DNA of 64,000 nucleotides from Phocoenobacter uteri (GCF_900454895.1 NZ_UGTA01000001.1:682001-746000); one strand, 5' to 3'. Positions 28,430-36,811 are shown, counted from the stretch's first letter. Numbers and translations: made by a program. The notes: generated by a model from the sequence alone, not told the origin.

Positions 28430-29590
28430 TCAATCTTTCAAAAAGATAGTTAGCAGTTCATTTAAAAATAATTTGCCTTTTTGGGTAATTTGCCAATGAT
28501 CTGATATTTCTAAAATATAACCTTTTTCAATCGCTAATCCAATTTCTTTCGTGACACTGTTGCGATTTAATCCCGTGTATTGTTCAAATTCGATTTTCGG
28601 AGTGGGTTCGAGCAAGCGGAAACGATTCATAAAATATTCAAATGCACGATCATCCATTTCGATTTGATTTTCTTGATATAAATATTCGCCTCGCATATAG
28701 CCTTTGGGGTGCTTGGTTTTACTGAAACGATAAATTTCGCCGTTAGTGTAGCTAATTTTTCCGTGAGAACCACAACCTATGGCAAGATAATCACCAAATC
28801 GCCAATAATTCAAATTATGTTTACATTGAAACCCTTTTTTTGAATAGGCTGAGGTTTCATATTGTTCATAACCTGCGTCGGTTAAAATTTGATGACCTTG
28901 TTCGAAAATATCCCACAGCTCATCGTCACAGGGTAACGTTGGTGGTTTGTAATAGTATAACGTATTCGGCTCAATCGTCAGTTGATACCAAGATAAATGA
29001 GGAGGAGATAACTCAACAGCTTGTTTTAAATCGCTTAATGCTTGTTGAACCGATTGATTTGGCAGACCGTGCATTAAATCAACATTAAAACTTTTTAAAC
29101 CAACATTTGCAGAATCTTGTGCAAATTTGACCGCTTGCTTGGCTTCATTACCATTATGAATACGTCCTAATTTAAGCAATTTTTCAGGTTCAAAACTTTG
29201 AATGCCCATTGAAAGGCGTGTCACTCCACCTTTTGCGTATCCCATAAATTTTTCTGCTTCTGCCGTACCAGGATTTGCTTCTAAGGTTATTTCAATATCG
29301 TTATCAAAACCAATCAACTGTTTGATCTCATTAAGTAAATAAGTGACAGATTCAGGAGAGAATAGACTAGGTGTTCCCCCACCTATAAAAATAGAATGTA
29401 ATTTACGTTGTTGAATCGCATTTTTGTGGCGATTCAAATCTTGACGTAAATCCGTTAATAAATGCTGGATGTAATCCGCCTCTGGGATTATTCCTTTTTG
29501 GGCGTGTGAGTTAAAGTCACAATAGGGACATTTTTGCACACACCAAGGGATATGAACGTAAAGGCTTAAAGGGGGAAGAGTAATATTCAT
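28430..29590 (-). CDS. hemW: HemW-type radical SAM heme chaperone (CPO-like)
   Basis: 386 aa. The radical SAM cluster motif CVQKCPYCDF is near residue 16, with SIFIGGGTPSLF, LEANPGT, and RLSMGIQSF following. The length and lack of the HemN N-terminal extension fit HemW, formerly annotated as oxygen-independent coproporphyrinogen oxidase. The C-terminal HemN-type domain is present. Confidence 0.92.
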   Translation of the reverse strand: MNITLPPLSLYVHIPWCVQKCPYCDFNSHAQKGIIPEADYIQHLLTDLRQDLNRHKNAIQQRKLHSIFIGGGTPSLFSPESVTYLLNEIKQLIGFDNDIEITLEANPGTAEAEKFMGYAKGGVTRLSMGIQSFEPEKLLKLGRIHNGNEAKQAVKFAQDSANVGLKSFNVDLMHGLPNQSVQQALSDLKQAVELSPPHLSWYQLTIEPNTLYYYKPPTLPCDDELWDIFEQGHQILTDAGYEQYETSAYSKKGFQCKHNLNYWRFGDYLAIGCGSHGKISYTNGEIYRFSKTKHPKGYMRGEYLYQENQIEMDDRAFEYFMNRFRLLEPTPKIEFEQYTGLNRNSVTKEIGLAIEKGYILEISDHWQITQKGKLFLNELLTIFLKD

Positions 29591-29890
29591 TTGGTTTATT
29601 TTGTAAATTTTTATATAAAAATGACCGCTTATGAGCGGAATTTAATGGCTGAATGGGGAGGATTATATAGGAATTTTTAATATCAACAAAGCCGAACCTT
29701 GTCTAAATATTGCAAGGTGTAATAAATAGGTAACAGATTGGTTGTTGAATGGTAATTATGTTGTTTAGAATAGGTTGTGTTATTGATTTCGGGTGTTGTG
29801 ACTTTGTTAAATAGGTTTCTGTTTGATAAACAAACAGGCTACAACATATCGTTAATGTTTGAAAAACACACACCAACAAACTTATCGAAC

Positions 29891-30054
29891 CTCATATAAT
29901 ATTTTATAAATCAATTGGTTATATAAAAATTACTAATAAAATATAGCGGTTATATTAAATTTAACATTTACAAATTTAATATTGCACAATAGATCGGGCA
30001 TACTCTGTCTCTACGATCATCGAATAAAACGTAGAGACAAGGCACGCTTTGTCT
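29891..30054 (+). repeat. 164-base repeat, copy B
   Basis: Starts CTCATATAAT and ends CACGCTTTGTCT. It contains ATAGCGGTTAT, TTTACAAATTT, and the double hairpin around CGTAGAGACAAGG. Exactly as long as copy C and aligned along its whole length. Confidence 0.88.
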
Positions 30055-30140
30055 GTTTTTTATAACCCCAAAAGGGAATATTCTCTTAAAAAGTATCATT
30101 AACGTTTAGGAATATATACAAAAATAAACTTGATAGCAAA

Positions 30141-30304
30141 TTCATATAATTACTTATAAATCAACATGTTATCTTGACTCTGGTGATAAAATATAGCGGT
30201 CATATTAAATTCAAAATTTGCAAATTTAATATTGCAAAATAGACAGGGCATGCCCTGTCTCTACGGTCATCAAATAAAACGTAGAGACAAGGCACGCCTT
30301 GTCT
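30141..30304 (+). repeat. 164-base repeat, copy C
   Basis: Starts TTCATATAAT and ends CACGCCTTGTCT. Contains ATAGCGGTCAT and TTTGCAAATTT, a good uptake signal, then AGACAGGGCATGCCCTGTCT, a perfect palindrome, and the second arm CGTAGAGACAAGG. Direct repeat of copy B, starting 250 bases away. Confidence 0.9.
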
Positions 30305-30410
30305 TATTTTATGTAAACATTATAAATAATCCCTTTTCATTATTGATATTTATTTTTGCAAATTTTGATAAAAAAATATCCGCTTGCCATCTATTATTTA
30401 TACATTAAAA

Positions 30411-30450
30411 TTTATTTTTATTTTTATTTTTATTTTTATTTTTATTTTTA
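30411..30450 (+). repeat. TTTTTA hexanucleotide tandem array
   Basis: TTTA followed by six perfect TTTTTA units (40 bases). It lies about 130 bases upstream of the -35 of the fimbrial operon. Such arrays change length by slippage during replication. Confidence 0.9.
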
Positions 30451-30580
30451 TGCCATAAATTTAATTAAAAAATATAACAAATAAAACCCATTGTTATATT
30501 TTTGTTAAATGTTTGTGATAAAAATCTACCAGTAACTCATTGTAATTGTTGTGTTTTCATTTGTTTTTTAACTTTTGGGG

Positions 30581-30610
30581 TTCACAAGTTATTATATTTT
30601 AGGCTATAAT
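30581..30610 (+). promoter_or_regulatory. Putative promoter of the fimbrial operon
   Basis: TTCACA, 18 bases, TATAAT, located 40 bases before the first ATG. Confidence 0.55.
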
Positions 30611-30649
30611 AATAAGGAATTTATTTCTATAATTAAGGGGATTATTTTT

Positions 30650-31249
30650 ATGAAAAAACTATTATTATCGACATTATTAGCAACTACAATCTCGGCAGGC
30701 GTAAGTGCTGAGGAAGTGAGTGGAACAACGAACTTTACAGTAAATATTCCAGAAGTTTTGGTTCTATATCATTTAAATAGTGCGACGTTAACCCTAACAG
30801 GAGAGCAGGCTTACAATTCTAATTCTTCAATTCAGTCATCAACGGATATTAGTAATACCGACCATACATTTGCAGATAATGAGAGTTCTTTAAGAATATC
30901 TGATCCTTTAGCAAATAAAGAGTTAAATGTTGTTATTGAAGATGCTTGGGGCGTTCGTTCTCTATCTTCTAACAATGTAACTTTAAAAGTTCAAAATCAA
31001 TCACCTAACTTGATAAAAGATGGTACTGATGATAGTAGTAAAGTAGTGATAAAATCAGATTCAACAAAATTGAAGCTTGATTCTCAAGAGAATGCTACAT
31101 TAAGTTTACCATCTAAATGGGCAACAACTGTTGGAGATCTACTCTTTACATTAGATCTTTCTCATATAACAAAATCTGGTGAACATAAAGCGGCAGCATC
31201 TCCATCAGCAGGTACAAATACCTTTAAATTTACCCTAACAGGTAACTAA
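30650..31249 (+). CDS. Putative pilus major subunit
   Basis: 199 aa from MKKLLLSTLLATTISAGVSA, a clean signal peptide cut after VSA; AAGGGG precedes this ATG, and an ATG 25 codons upstream overlaps the promoter. The mature part is small, Ser/Thr/Asn-rich, cysteine-free, and ends FKFTLTGN, as beta-sandwich pilins do. I do not recognise its family by sequence. Its place as first gene before a chaperone and an usher makes it the likely structural subunit. Confidence 0.7.
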   Translation: MKKLLLSTLLATTISAGVSAEEVSGTTNFTVNIPEVLVLYHLNSATLTLTGEQAYNSNSSIQSSTDISNTDHTFADNESSLRISDPLANKELNVVIEDAWGVRSLSSNNVTLKVQNQSPNLIKDGTDDSSKVVIKSDSTKLKLDSQENATLSLPSKWATTVGDLLFTLDLSHITKSGEHKAAASPSAGTNTFKFTLTGN

Positions 31250-31255
31250 TCCTCA

Positions 31256-31777
31256 ATGAGATTATCAATTTCAAAAAAAAGCATATTACTTGCTGTGGCG
31301 TTTGCCACAGCAGGTGTGGTGTGTGCTACACAAATCGTTGTTAAAAATAATACAGGCACGCCACCAGCTCAATTAGGTATTGCACCTTCTCGTATTGAAG
31401 GTGAGGTGAAGGTTAGCAAAGGAGAGCGATTAGACGAATCTTTTGTGATTTATAACTATAACCCATCACGTGAAAAACATATTAAATTGAGCTTAGTGGA
31501 TGTCGATAAAAAACATCGTGCAATTAAGCCAAGCAAGAAAACATTATTTCCTTGGGCGATGATCAATCCAAAGAATTTTGTGATTCCTGCGGGCGGGCAG
31601 CAGACGGTTCGATTATCTATTCGACCGCCGTCTAATTTTCCTAAAAAACGCCATTATGCACTGTTAAAAATTGATAATTTTGTCAAAAATCCATTAAAAG
31701 TGGATCAGAAGCAAAAATCAATTACAGTGACATTAGGGGCAAGTTACGGATTTCCAATTATTGTAACGACAAAATAA
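31256..31777 (+). CDS. PapD-like pilus chaperone with only one Ig domain
   Basis: 173 aa with a signal peptide (about residues 1-24). The mature protein follows the PapD N-terminal domain: LGIAPSRIEGEVKVSKGE, FVIYNYNPSREKHIKLSL, FVIPAGGQQTVRLSIRPP, HYALLKIDNF, and it ends with the strand VTLGASYGFPIIVTTK. Normal chaperones run about 60-70 residues longer with a second domain; that domain is absent, and no further frame continues it. It starts 6 bases after the subunit stop with a weak RBS, so translation is probably coupled. Confidence 0.75.
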   Translation: MRLSISKKSILLAVAFATAGVVCATQIVVKNNTGTPPAQLGIAPSRIEGEVKVSKGERLDESFVIYNYNPSREKHIKLSLVDVDKKHRAIKPSKKTLFPWAMINPKNFVIPAGGQQTVRLSIRPPSNFPKKRHYALLKIDNFVKNPLKVDQKQKSITVTLGASYGFPIIVTTK

Positions 31778-31816
31778 CGATTTGTTCAGTTATTTCACAT
31801 TGTGGATTTGTTTGGT

Positions 31817-31838
31817 AAGGGCGTATGGATACACCCTT
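31817..31838. repeat. Short palindrome between chaperone and usher
   Basis: AAGGGCGTAT-GG-ATACACCCTT: a 10-base inverted repeat with one mismatch in the 108-base gap. Possibly an attenuating hairpin within the operon. Confidence 0.55.
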
Positions 31839-31870
31839 ATACTCTATTTAGCATATCCAAAAATTATATT

Positions 31871-31900
31871 AAGCGGTGACATTTTGTGAAAAATTTGCAA
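31871..31900 (+). repeat. Uptake signal overlapping the usher start
   Basis: AAGCGGTGACATTTTGTG with AAAAATTTGCAA. The GTG start codon of the usher lies inside it. Confidence 0.65.
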
Positions 31901-34429
31901 TTATTATTTCGTTTTTCAAGCGTAGTATTGCTCGGTGTGATTCCGATGAATAATCTTGCTCAATCCAGTTCATTAAATAATGAAATTGCATTAGTTGGGC
32001 TTTTTGTGAACGATCAAGAAATTACCAATATTGATGTTTTGCAAAATAAAAACGGATACTACCTCCCATTTGAACTTTTTATTCAAAAAATGGGGCTAAA
32101 ACCAGTAAGTGAAACAGCGACAGATTGGGCGTTTCATTCGCCTTTAGGTGACGCTCAAATTGCAAAAAATCAGATTGTCGTCTATCAAAATCAACCTTAT
32201 CTACCATTAAATGCCTTTAAATCACTAGGAATTCACGCTCTTTATCATCAATCTTCATTAGCGATTAAGCTGTATATTCCTTGGGACAGTGAAAATCCAT
32301 TTGGGAAGAAAGCACAAAACACGCCAAAACGCGATCGTAAAATTGATTTTTATCCTGACATTTTTGGTTTGGGAGGAATTAAATTAAATGGCGATCTGTA
32401 TAACGGTGAGCAAAATAAAGAGAGCCAAGCGTTAAATATGGGTTTGAATGGTTATTTATTAGGGGGATTATGGGGCTTGGAGCTGGGGGTTTACCAAAAT
32501 GGTAAATTTTCATCAAAAAATGACCGCTTAAAAGTAAATAATTTATATTGGTTAAAATCAAGAGACCATTGGGCAATGCGTTTGGGAAATAATCGCCATA
32601 GCTATGGGCTAGGGCAGGGCGATTACAGTGGTTTAACCTTTGCTTATAGTAATAAAAATATTACCAAACACCTTGCTTATACCAGCAGTTATTCTCAGCA
32701 TTTGTTAGCTCGTAATGGTTATTCTTCTGCTCGAAACATTGAAGGCACAGGGCCAGCGGGAGGCATTGCCGAGTTGCGAGTCGATGGCAGACCTATCGCG
32801 AGAGTGAGGATTGCTCTTGATAAAAAATATGAGTTTGTTGGTTTAAATTTAGATAATTATAGCGATCATAATTACAACGTTGAAGTCGCTATTTTTGAAT
32901 ATAGTTTATCCGAACCGCCGATTCGCATTGATAAACCTTTTTTATCACGACGACGTTCGCAAGTGGCAACCGATGAAGTGTTAATTGAAGCAGGGGCAGG
33001 GAAGCGTGGCAATATTTTTAAAAAGCGTGACAACGTCTCGAAAAATGATTTTACGAGCCATCTTTATGCAGAATACGGTTTGCATAATAACGTCGCTATT
33101 CGTGGTAGCGTAACAAAATCAAGCTTTGAAAATCGTGATAATCCACCTTATGAAACAATGGTGGGGATGAATATTGGCTTGCCGTTTGAGATCAACCTAG
33201 ATTTATCTTATAAAAACTTAATTTCACAAAAAATTTATAATTCTCAATTAGATTATTCAAACAAATATTTGAGTTTGAACTATCATTATCAACAGATAAT
33301 GAATAAAAATTTCCTGAAAAAAGAAGGAAAAAGACAATATTTGAATGTGAATTTTTATCCAATAGATAGAATTAACCTTAGCTTTCACGGCACACATTAT
33401 AAAGATGGTTCAGAGAAAGCAGAGCAGTATTTTTCAGCCTATTTAAGTACGAGATTAACAGATAATGTGAATTTTAACATTAACCGAGATCGCTATAACG
33501 ATTATTATTACCACTTAAATTGGCATTTACCTGATTATAATTCGAACCTGAATGCAGAATGGACAAATAAACATCAAAAAATACGTATAAGTAAGGATGT
33601 TTTGAGCAATTTATCTTTGGGATCGTCTGTTACGCATTGGAATAATAATTCGCATAACGCTTATAATGTTTATGCAGATTATCGTTATAATGAGCAGCAT
33701 AAATTACACGCGGCATTTGACTATTTTAATCATCAAAATGGTTATGATTTAAGTTGGCAATATCAACTTGATAATGATGCAAACGTTCAACTTGGCTTCC
33801 ATAAAAATCAAGTAAAACAATCTATTAACAATGAAAGTAGTGAAAATTATTTCGATCAATCTCATTATTTTTATCTGCAATTTTCATTTAATTTGTTTAA
33901 CAGTAAACAAGGTGTGCAGTTAGGGCAGTATCATCCAAGCCATTATGGAAACATTGTGGTTAATTTAGAGAGTGAAAATAATGAGCCATTGACATTAGAT
34001 GATGAAATTCAACTACAATTGGATCAATATCCTGTTCAGGCATATAAAATAAGTGATAATCAGTATATGCTTGAAAATATTAAAACGGGAAAATATAAAC
34101 TTTCATTCCCAATGGGTAATTTACCGTTAGAATATCAAAATAAAAACTTACCAGAGCCTATTGTTAAGGTTGAAAAAGCAACGCCAACATTTGTTGACTA
34201 TACATTGACGAAAACCTTTGGTATTTTAGGGCAGTTACGTACGGAAAAAGAGAACGTGAAAATTGAGTTTTATCAAAATGATAAAAAAGTGGCTGAAACT
34301 TATACGGTGCAATATGGCTACTATCAAGTTATTGGCTTGCCAAAAGGGGATTATATGATTAAAACAGCAGGACAACCAAGTAAAAAAGTGACAATCAAAG
34401 ATGAGATTTTGTTTGATGTGGGGTTATAA
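31886..34429 (+). CDS. Divergent fimbrial outer-membrane usher
   Basis: 847 aa, starting at GTG, with a signal sequence (KNLQLLFRFSSVVLLGVIPM). The N-terminal domain (about 30-130: GLFVNDQEITNIDVLQNKNG, YLPFELFIQKMG), a plug-like stretch (EGTGPAGGIAELRVDGRPIA), a long Tyr/Asn-rich barrel and C-terminal beta domains (IKTGKYKLSFP, LPKGDYMIKT) fit an usher of the CS1/TcfC-like or otherwise alternate type rather than FimD. It would secrete and assemble the pilus. Another uptake signal lies within it near 32515. Confidence 0.75.
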   Translation: MKNLQLLFRFSSVVLLGVIPMNNLAQSSSLNNEIALVGLFVNDQEITNIDVLQNKNGYYLPFELFIQKMGLKPVSETATDWAFHSPLGDAQIAKNQIVVYQNQPYLPLNAFKSLGIHALYHQSSLAIKLYIPWDSENPFGKKAQNTPKRDRKIDFYPDIFGLGGIKLNGDLYNGEQNKESQALNMGLNGYLLGGLWGLELGVYQNGKFSSKNDRLKVNNLYWLKSRDHWAMRLGNNRHSYGLGQGDYSGLTFAYSNKNITKHLAYTSSYSQHLLARNGYSSARNIEGTGPAGGIAELRVDGRPIARVRIALDKKYEFVGLNLDNYSDHNYNVEVAIFEYSLSEPPIRIDKPFLSRRRSQVATDEVLIEAGAGKRGNIFKKRDNVSKNDFTSHLYAEYGLHNNVAIRGSVTKSSFENRDNPPYETMVGMNIGLPFEINLDLSYKNLISQKIYNSQLDYSNKYLSLNYHYQQIMNKNFLKKEGKRQYLNVNFYPIDRINLSFHGTHYKDGSEKAEQYFSAYLSTRLTDNVNFNINRDRYNDYYYHLNWHLPDYNSNLNAEWTNKHQKIRISKDVLSNLSLGSSVTHWNNNSHNAYNVYADYRYNEQHKLHAAFDYFNHQNGYDLSWQYQLDNDANVQLGFHKNQVKQSINNESSENYFDQSHYFYLQFSFNLFNSKQGVQLGQYHPSHYGNIVVNLESENNEPLTLDDEIQLQLDQYPVQAYKISDNQYMLENIKTGKYKLSFPMGNLPLEYQNKNLPEPIVKVEKATPTFVDYTLTKTFGILGQLRTEKENVKIEFYQNDKKVAETYTVQYGYYQVIGLPKGDYMIKTAGQPSKKVTIKDEILFDVGL

Positions 34430-34431
34430 AA

Positions 34432-35157
34432 ATGAAAAAACTATTCACAGCGATGTTATTAACAATATCGAATTCTACATTGGCAATTTGTGATGAAGAT
34501 TCTGTTTTAGGAAATTGGCATGCTTCAGAGACAATCTCAGGCTATGGATTGGCTGTCGTTTCTGTTTGTCGTATGGGGTATGAGGAAAAGATTAAGTTTT
34601 TGCCAAGTGATTTATTGAATAAGTCAGGTAGTATTGCAGTGAACAATAATTCTCCGCAAGTGAGTAATGCTCAATTATCAAGCAGCAATATTACGATCCG
34701 TAATACAATGCCTTTTCCTTCGACTTCATTTAAAATGCCCACACCTTTTTATTTACAAAAAGATAAGAATAATAGAGAAACCGCTAATGGAGAATTGGGT
34801 CTTTTTCGTTTTTATACGGAGATATTCAAACCATGGCGCTGCGAAACCGCCCCTTTAGGATTTAAGCATATTAGAAGCATTTGGTACTATAATTTCTTTA
34901 AAAATATGAAAGTTAATGGTAAAAATATTGTTCTTACAAATGAAGGTGGTTCTTTTGCCGTAGCAAGAGATGTTATTTTACGAAATAAAAAGGGAGGGCG
35001 AGTAAGTGCTGATTTGTATTTGATAGAAGGACGCAATAAACAAAGAACAGGAAGTCTCCTTGATATGTGTATTATTGATGTTTATGTACATCTTCAATTA
35101 AAACCTGATTTATTATCTCAATCAGGAAGTTATAAATTGCAATTTAAGCATCAATAG
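34432..35157 (+). CDS. Secreted protein, putative pilus tip or minor subunit
   Basis: 241 aa, 2 bases after the usher stop, with a signal peptide (MKKLFTAMLLTISNSTLA). It has cysteines in the first third (ICDEDS, VCRMGY), the middle (WRCETAP) and near the end (LLDMCIIDVY), which could pair in the periplasm. No family recognised. Length and last position in a chaperone-usher operon suit a tip adhesin. The next gene is its paralog. Confidence 0.65.
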   Translation: MKKLFTAMLLTISNSTLAICDEDSVLGNWHASETISGYGLAVVSVCRMGYEEKIKFLPSDLLNKSGSIAVNNNSPQVSNAQLSSSNITIRNTMPFPSTSFKMPTPFYLQKDKNNRETANGELGLFRFYTEIFKPWRCETAPLGFKHIRSIWYYNFFKNMKVNGKNIVLTNEGGSFAVARDVILRNKKGGRVSADLYLIEGRNKQRTGSLLDMCIIDVYVHLQLKPDLLSQSGSYKLQFKHQ

Positions 35158-35177
35158 TAATTAGATCGTTAACAGAT

Positions 35178-35901
35178 ATGTTATATCAATTGAAGAGATT
35201 ATTCGCTATTATATTATTAAGTTCATCTAATTCTGTATTATCAGCTTGTGATTGGCATAAATCCGCCTATTTGAGTGGCGATCCAAATTGGTATGATCTA
35301 GTTCGAGTGTGCCGTTTAGATAATGCAGAGAATATAGATTATTCACCACGCGATTTGCTTAACGAGTTGGTAATATCACTTGGCAATAGGTCTTCTGCAA
35401 TAAATTACAACTCACCAAATCATACTATTGTGATGAGTAATAATGTGGCAATGCCAAATACCAAATTTAAAATGCCTCCACCATATTATTTACAGAAACA
35501 AAAAAATAATAAAAATATGAATAATGGGAAGAGTGGTCTTTTCCGTTTTTATACAAAAATATTAAAGAATACAAGTGATTGTGATAATTATTCATTATAT
35601 GGAATCAAGCAGATTGTTAGTACTTGGTATTATACTTTTTTCAAAAATATGACTGTAAATAATCAAAATATAAGATATATTTCAAAAAGAGGTACTTTGG
35701 GTGTTGCGGAAAATGTTGTGTTGCCATAATGGAAAAGGGGGCAGAGTAAGTGCCGATGTTTATTTTATCGAAGGAAATCAAATGCGAACGAAGCTAGATT
35801 CGAAAGATGATGTTTGTTCTATCGACGTTTATGTTAAATTTCAAAAAACCAAGCTATTATCCCAAGCGGGTAGCTATAAATTGGAATTTAAGCACCATTA
35901 A
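35178..35901 (+). pseudogene. Frameshifted paralog of the preceding tip-like gene
   Basis: The first frame runs 183 codons (MLYQLKRLFAIILLSSSNS signal peptide, ACDWHKSAY, KMPPPYYLQK, WYYTFFKNM) and stops at 35727-35729. The remaining homologous part (GKGGRVSADVYFIEG ... LSQAGSYKLEFKHH) continues one base out of frame to 35901. Aligned with its neighbour, one extra base lies near 35720-35726. The conserved blocks shared with the paralog show it was once intact, or that a base-call error broke it. Confidence 0.75.
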
Positions 35902-35945
35902 AAATTCATTTATTTGAATAGTGGCACACAAGACTTAATATTCAT

Positions 35946-35977
35946 AATAGCTACTAATTTCCTAGTAGCTATTTTTT
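35946..35977. terminator. Bidirectional terminator
   Basis: AATAGCTACTA / TAGTAGCTATT followed by T's, between the fimbrial operon and the convergent higA. Confidence 0.85.
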
Positions 35978-35980
35978 GCC

Positions 35981-36295
35981 TTAAGCATAAGCAAGAGATT
36001 CACTCTCATATTTTACAGGAATAACATTATATTCCTTATGCTTCTGTTCTGCTTGCCACAAGTCATAAGTTAACTGCATTTTTAACCACGCTTCAGGACT
36101 TGGACCTCTACCTAACCATTTATGCAACCGAATAGCCATATCAGGTGTAATACCTGACTTTTCATTAAGCAATCTCGATAAGGTTACTCGAGAAATACCT
36201 AACTGTCTCGCTGCCTCTGTTATCGTAATATTAAGTTCTGGCAAGATATCTTCTCTTACAATAGCCATAGGGTGGGCTGGGTTATACATTCTCAT
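35981..36295 (-). CDS. higA: HigA-type antitoxin
   Basis: 104 aa. A Cro/C1-type helix-turn-helix covers residues 25-60 (ITEAARQLGISRVTLSRLLN), followed by the HigA pattern MAIRLHKWLGRGPSPEAWLKMQ. HigA normally follows HigB in one operon and neutralises it. Here only the 3' tail of higB remains upstream, so the antitoxin is an orphan. Confidence 0.88.
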   Translation of the reverse strand: MRMYNPAHPMAIVREDILPELNITITEAARQLGISRVTLSRLLNEKSGITPDMAIRLHKWLGRGPSPEAWLKMQLTYDLWQAEQKHKEYNVIPVKYESESLAYA

Positions 36296-36305
36296 TTTCT
36301 TACTC

Positions 36306-36425
36306 CTAATGATAGTCTTGATAATTTACAATTTCTGCATCACCATTTTCAAACTTAAATGTAATACGCCAATTCGCATTTACTTTCAAACTCCAATGAC
36401 TACCTATAATTAAAATATCTAAAAT
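36306..36425 (-). pseudogene. higB: 3' remnant of higB toxin
   Basis: Translating upstream of higA on the minus strand gives HWSLKVNANWRITFKFENGD...EIVNYQDYH and a stop, 10 bases before the higA start. This matches the C-terminus of HigB/RelE-like toxins (the GNWR...DYH pattern). The first half of the toxin is gone; the sequence ends next to the dif site. Confidence 0.8.
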
Positions 36426-36443
36426 TTATTATTTTAATATTCT

Positions 36444-36471
36444 ATTTAACATAATATATATTATGCGAAGT
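36444..36471 (-). other. dif: Chromosome dimer resolution site dif
   Basis: Read on the minus strand: ACTTCGCATAA (XerC arm), TATATA (6-base centre), TTATGTTAAAT (XerD arm). The XerD arm is identical to E. coli dif and the XerC arm has the conserved CGCATAA. The spacing is canonical. It marks the terminus, and a phage-like element begins right beside it. Confidence 0.9.
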
Positions 36472-36523
36472 TAAAGTTATAACTAAAAAAGGGTAATTAG
36501 CTTTGATTTAATCCTAAAATATT

Positions 36524-36586
36524 CCCGCAATACAAACGCATTCACGTCCTCCTACCGTGCGGGCGTCTCTGCGTTTGTATCACGGG
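36524..36586. repeat. 63-base hairpin of element 1
   Basis: Outer arms CCCG...ATACAAACGCA and TGCGTTTGTAT...CGGG enclose a GC-rich inner stem (CACGTCCTCCTACCGTG). It lies after the 65-aa gene and recurs with one base change at 39349-39411. Could be a packaging signal, replication origin or terminator of the element. Confidence 0.85.
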
Positions 36587-36600
36587 ATCAATTTAAGTTT

Positions 36601-36798
36601 TTAATGCGGTCTTATTTTAAGTAAGTCAGAAGATATTTTATCTAAATCTAATCCTACTTTTTCAAGGAAAAAACGAATCAGATTTAAAATCTCATCATCT
36701 TCTATACCTTCTGGAAGTAAAACCGAAGATGACTCCAATAGCTCAGAAATGTATTTTAAATTTAAGGCGATATTTTCAATAGACGTGTTTTCCACCAT
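36601..36798 (-). CDS. Small element protein, 65 aa (element 1)
   Basis: 65 aa, acidic and helical in appearance (IENIALNLKYISELL, EILNLIRFFLEKVG). A 60-of-65 identical copy exists in element 2. It sits 13 bases after the ssDNA-binding gene, the place of rstC in RS1. No family recognised. Confidence 0.75.
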   Translation of the reverse strand: MVENTSIENIALNLKYISELLESSSVLLPEGIEDDEILNLIRFFLEKVGLDLDKISSDLLKIRPH

Positions 36799-36811
36799 TT
36801 TAAATCCCCAT

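Larger units (their letters stand above)
29591..30574. other. Gene-free stretch with repeats
   Basis: About 1 kb without a credible gene between hemW and the fimbrial operon. It holds an uptake signal (29601-29632), two copies of a 164-base repeat, another uptake-signal-like sequence (30354-30387), and a TTTTTA hexamer array. The stretch 29640-29890 shows nothing recognisable. Confidence 0.7.

Noticed and set aside
28312..30304. Repeats considered as a CRISPR array
   Set aside because: Only three copies, 111-164 bases long, one inverted, without regular spacers or cas genes.
35701..35901. 66-aa ORF as an independent gene
   Set aside because: Its sequence aligns with the end of the upstream paralog, so it is the displaced 3' part of the frameshifted gene.
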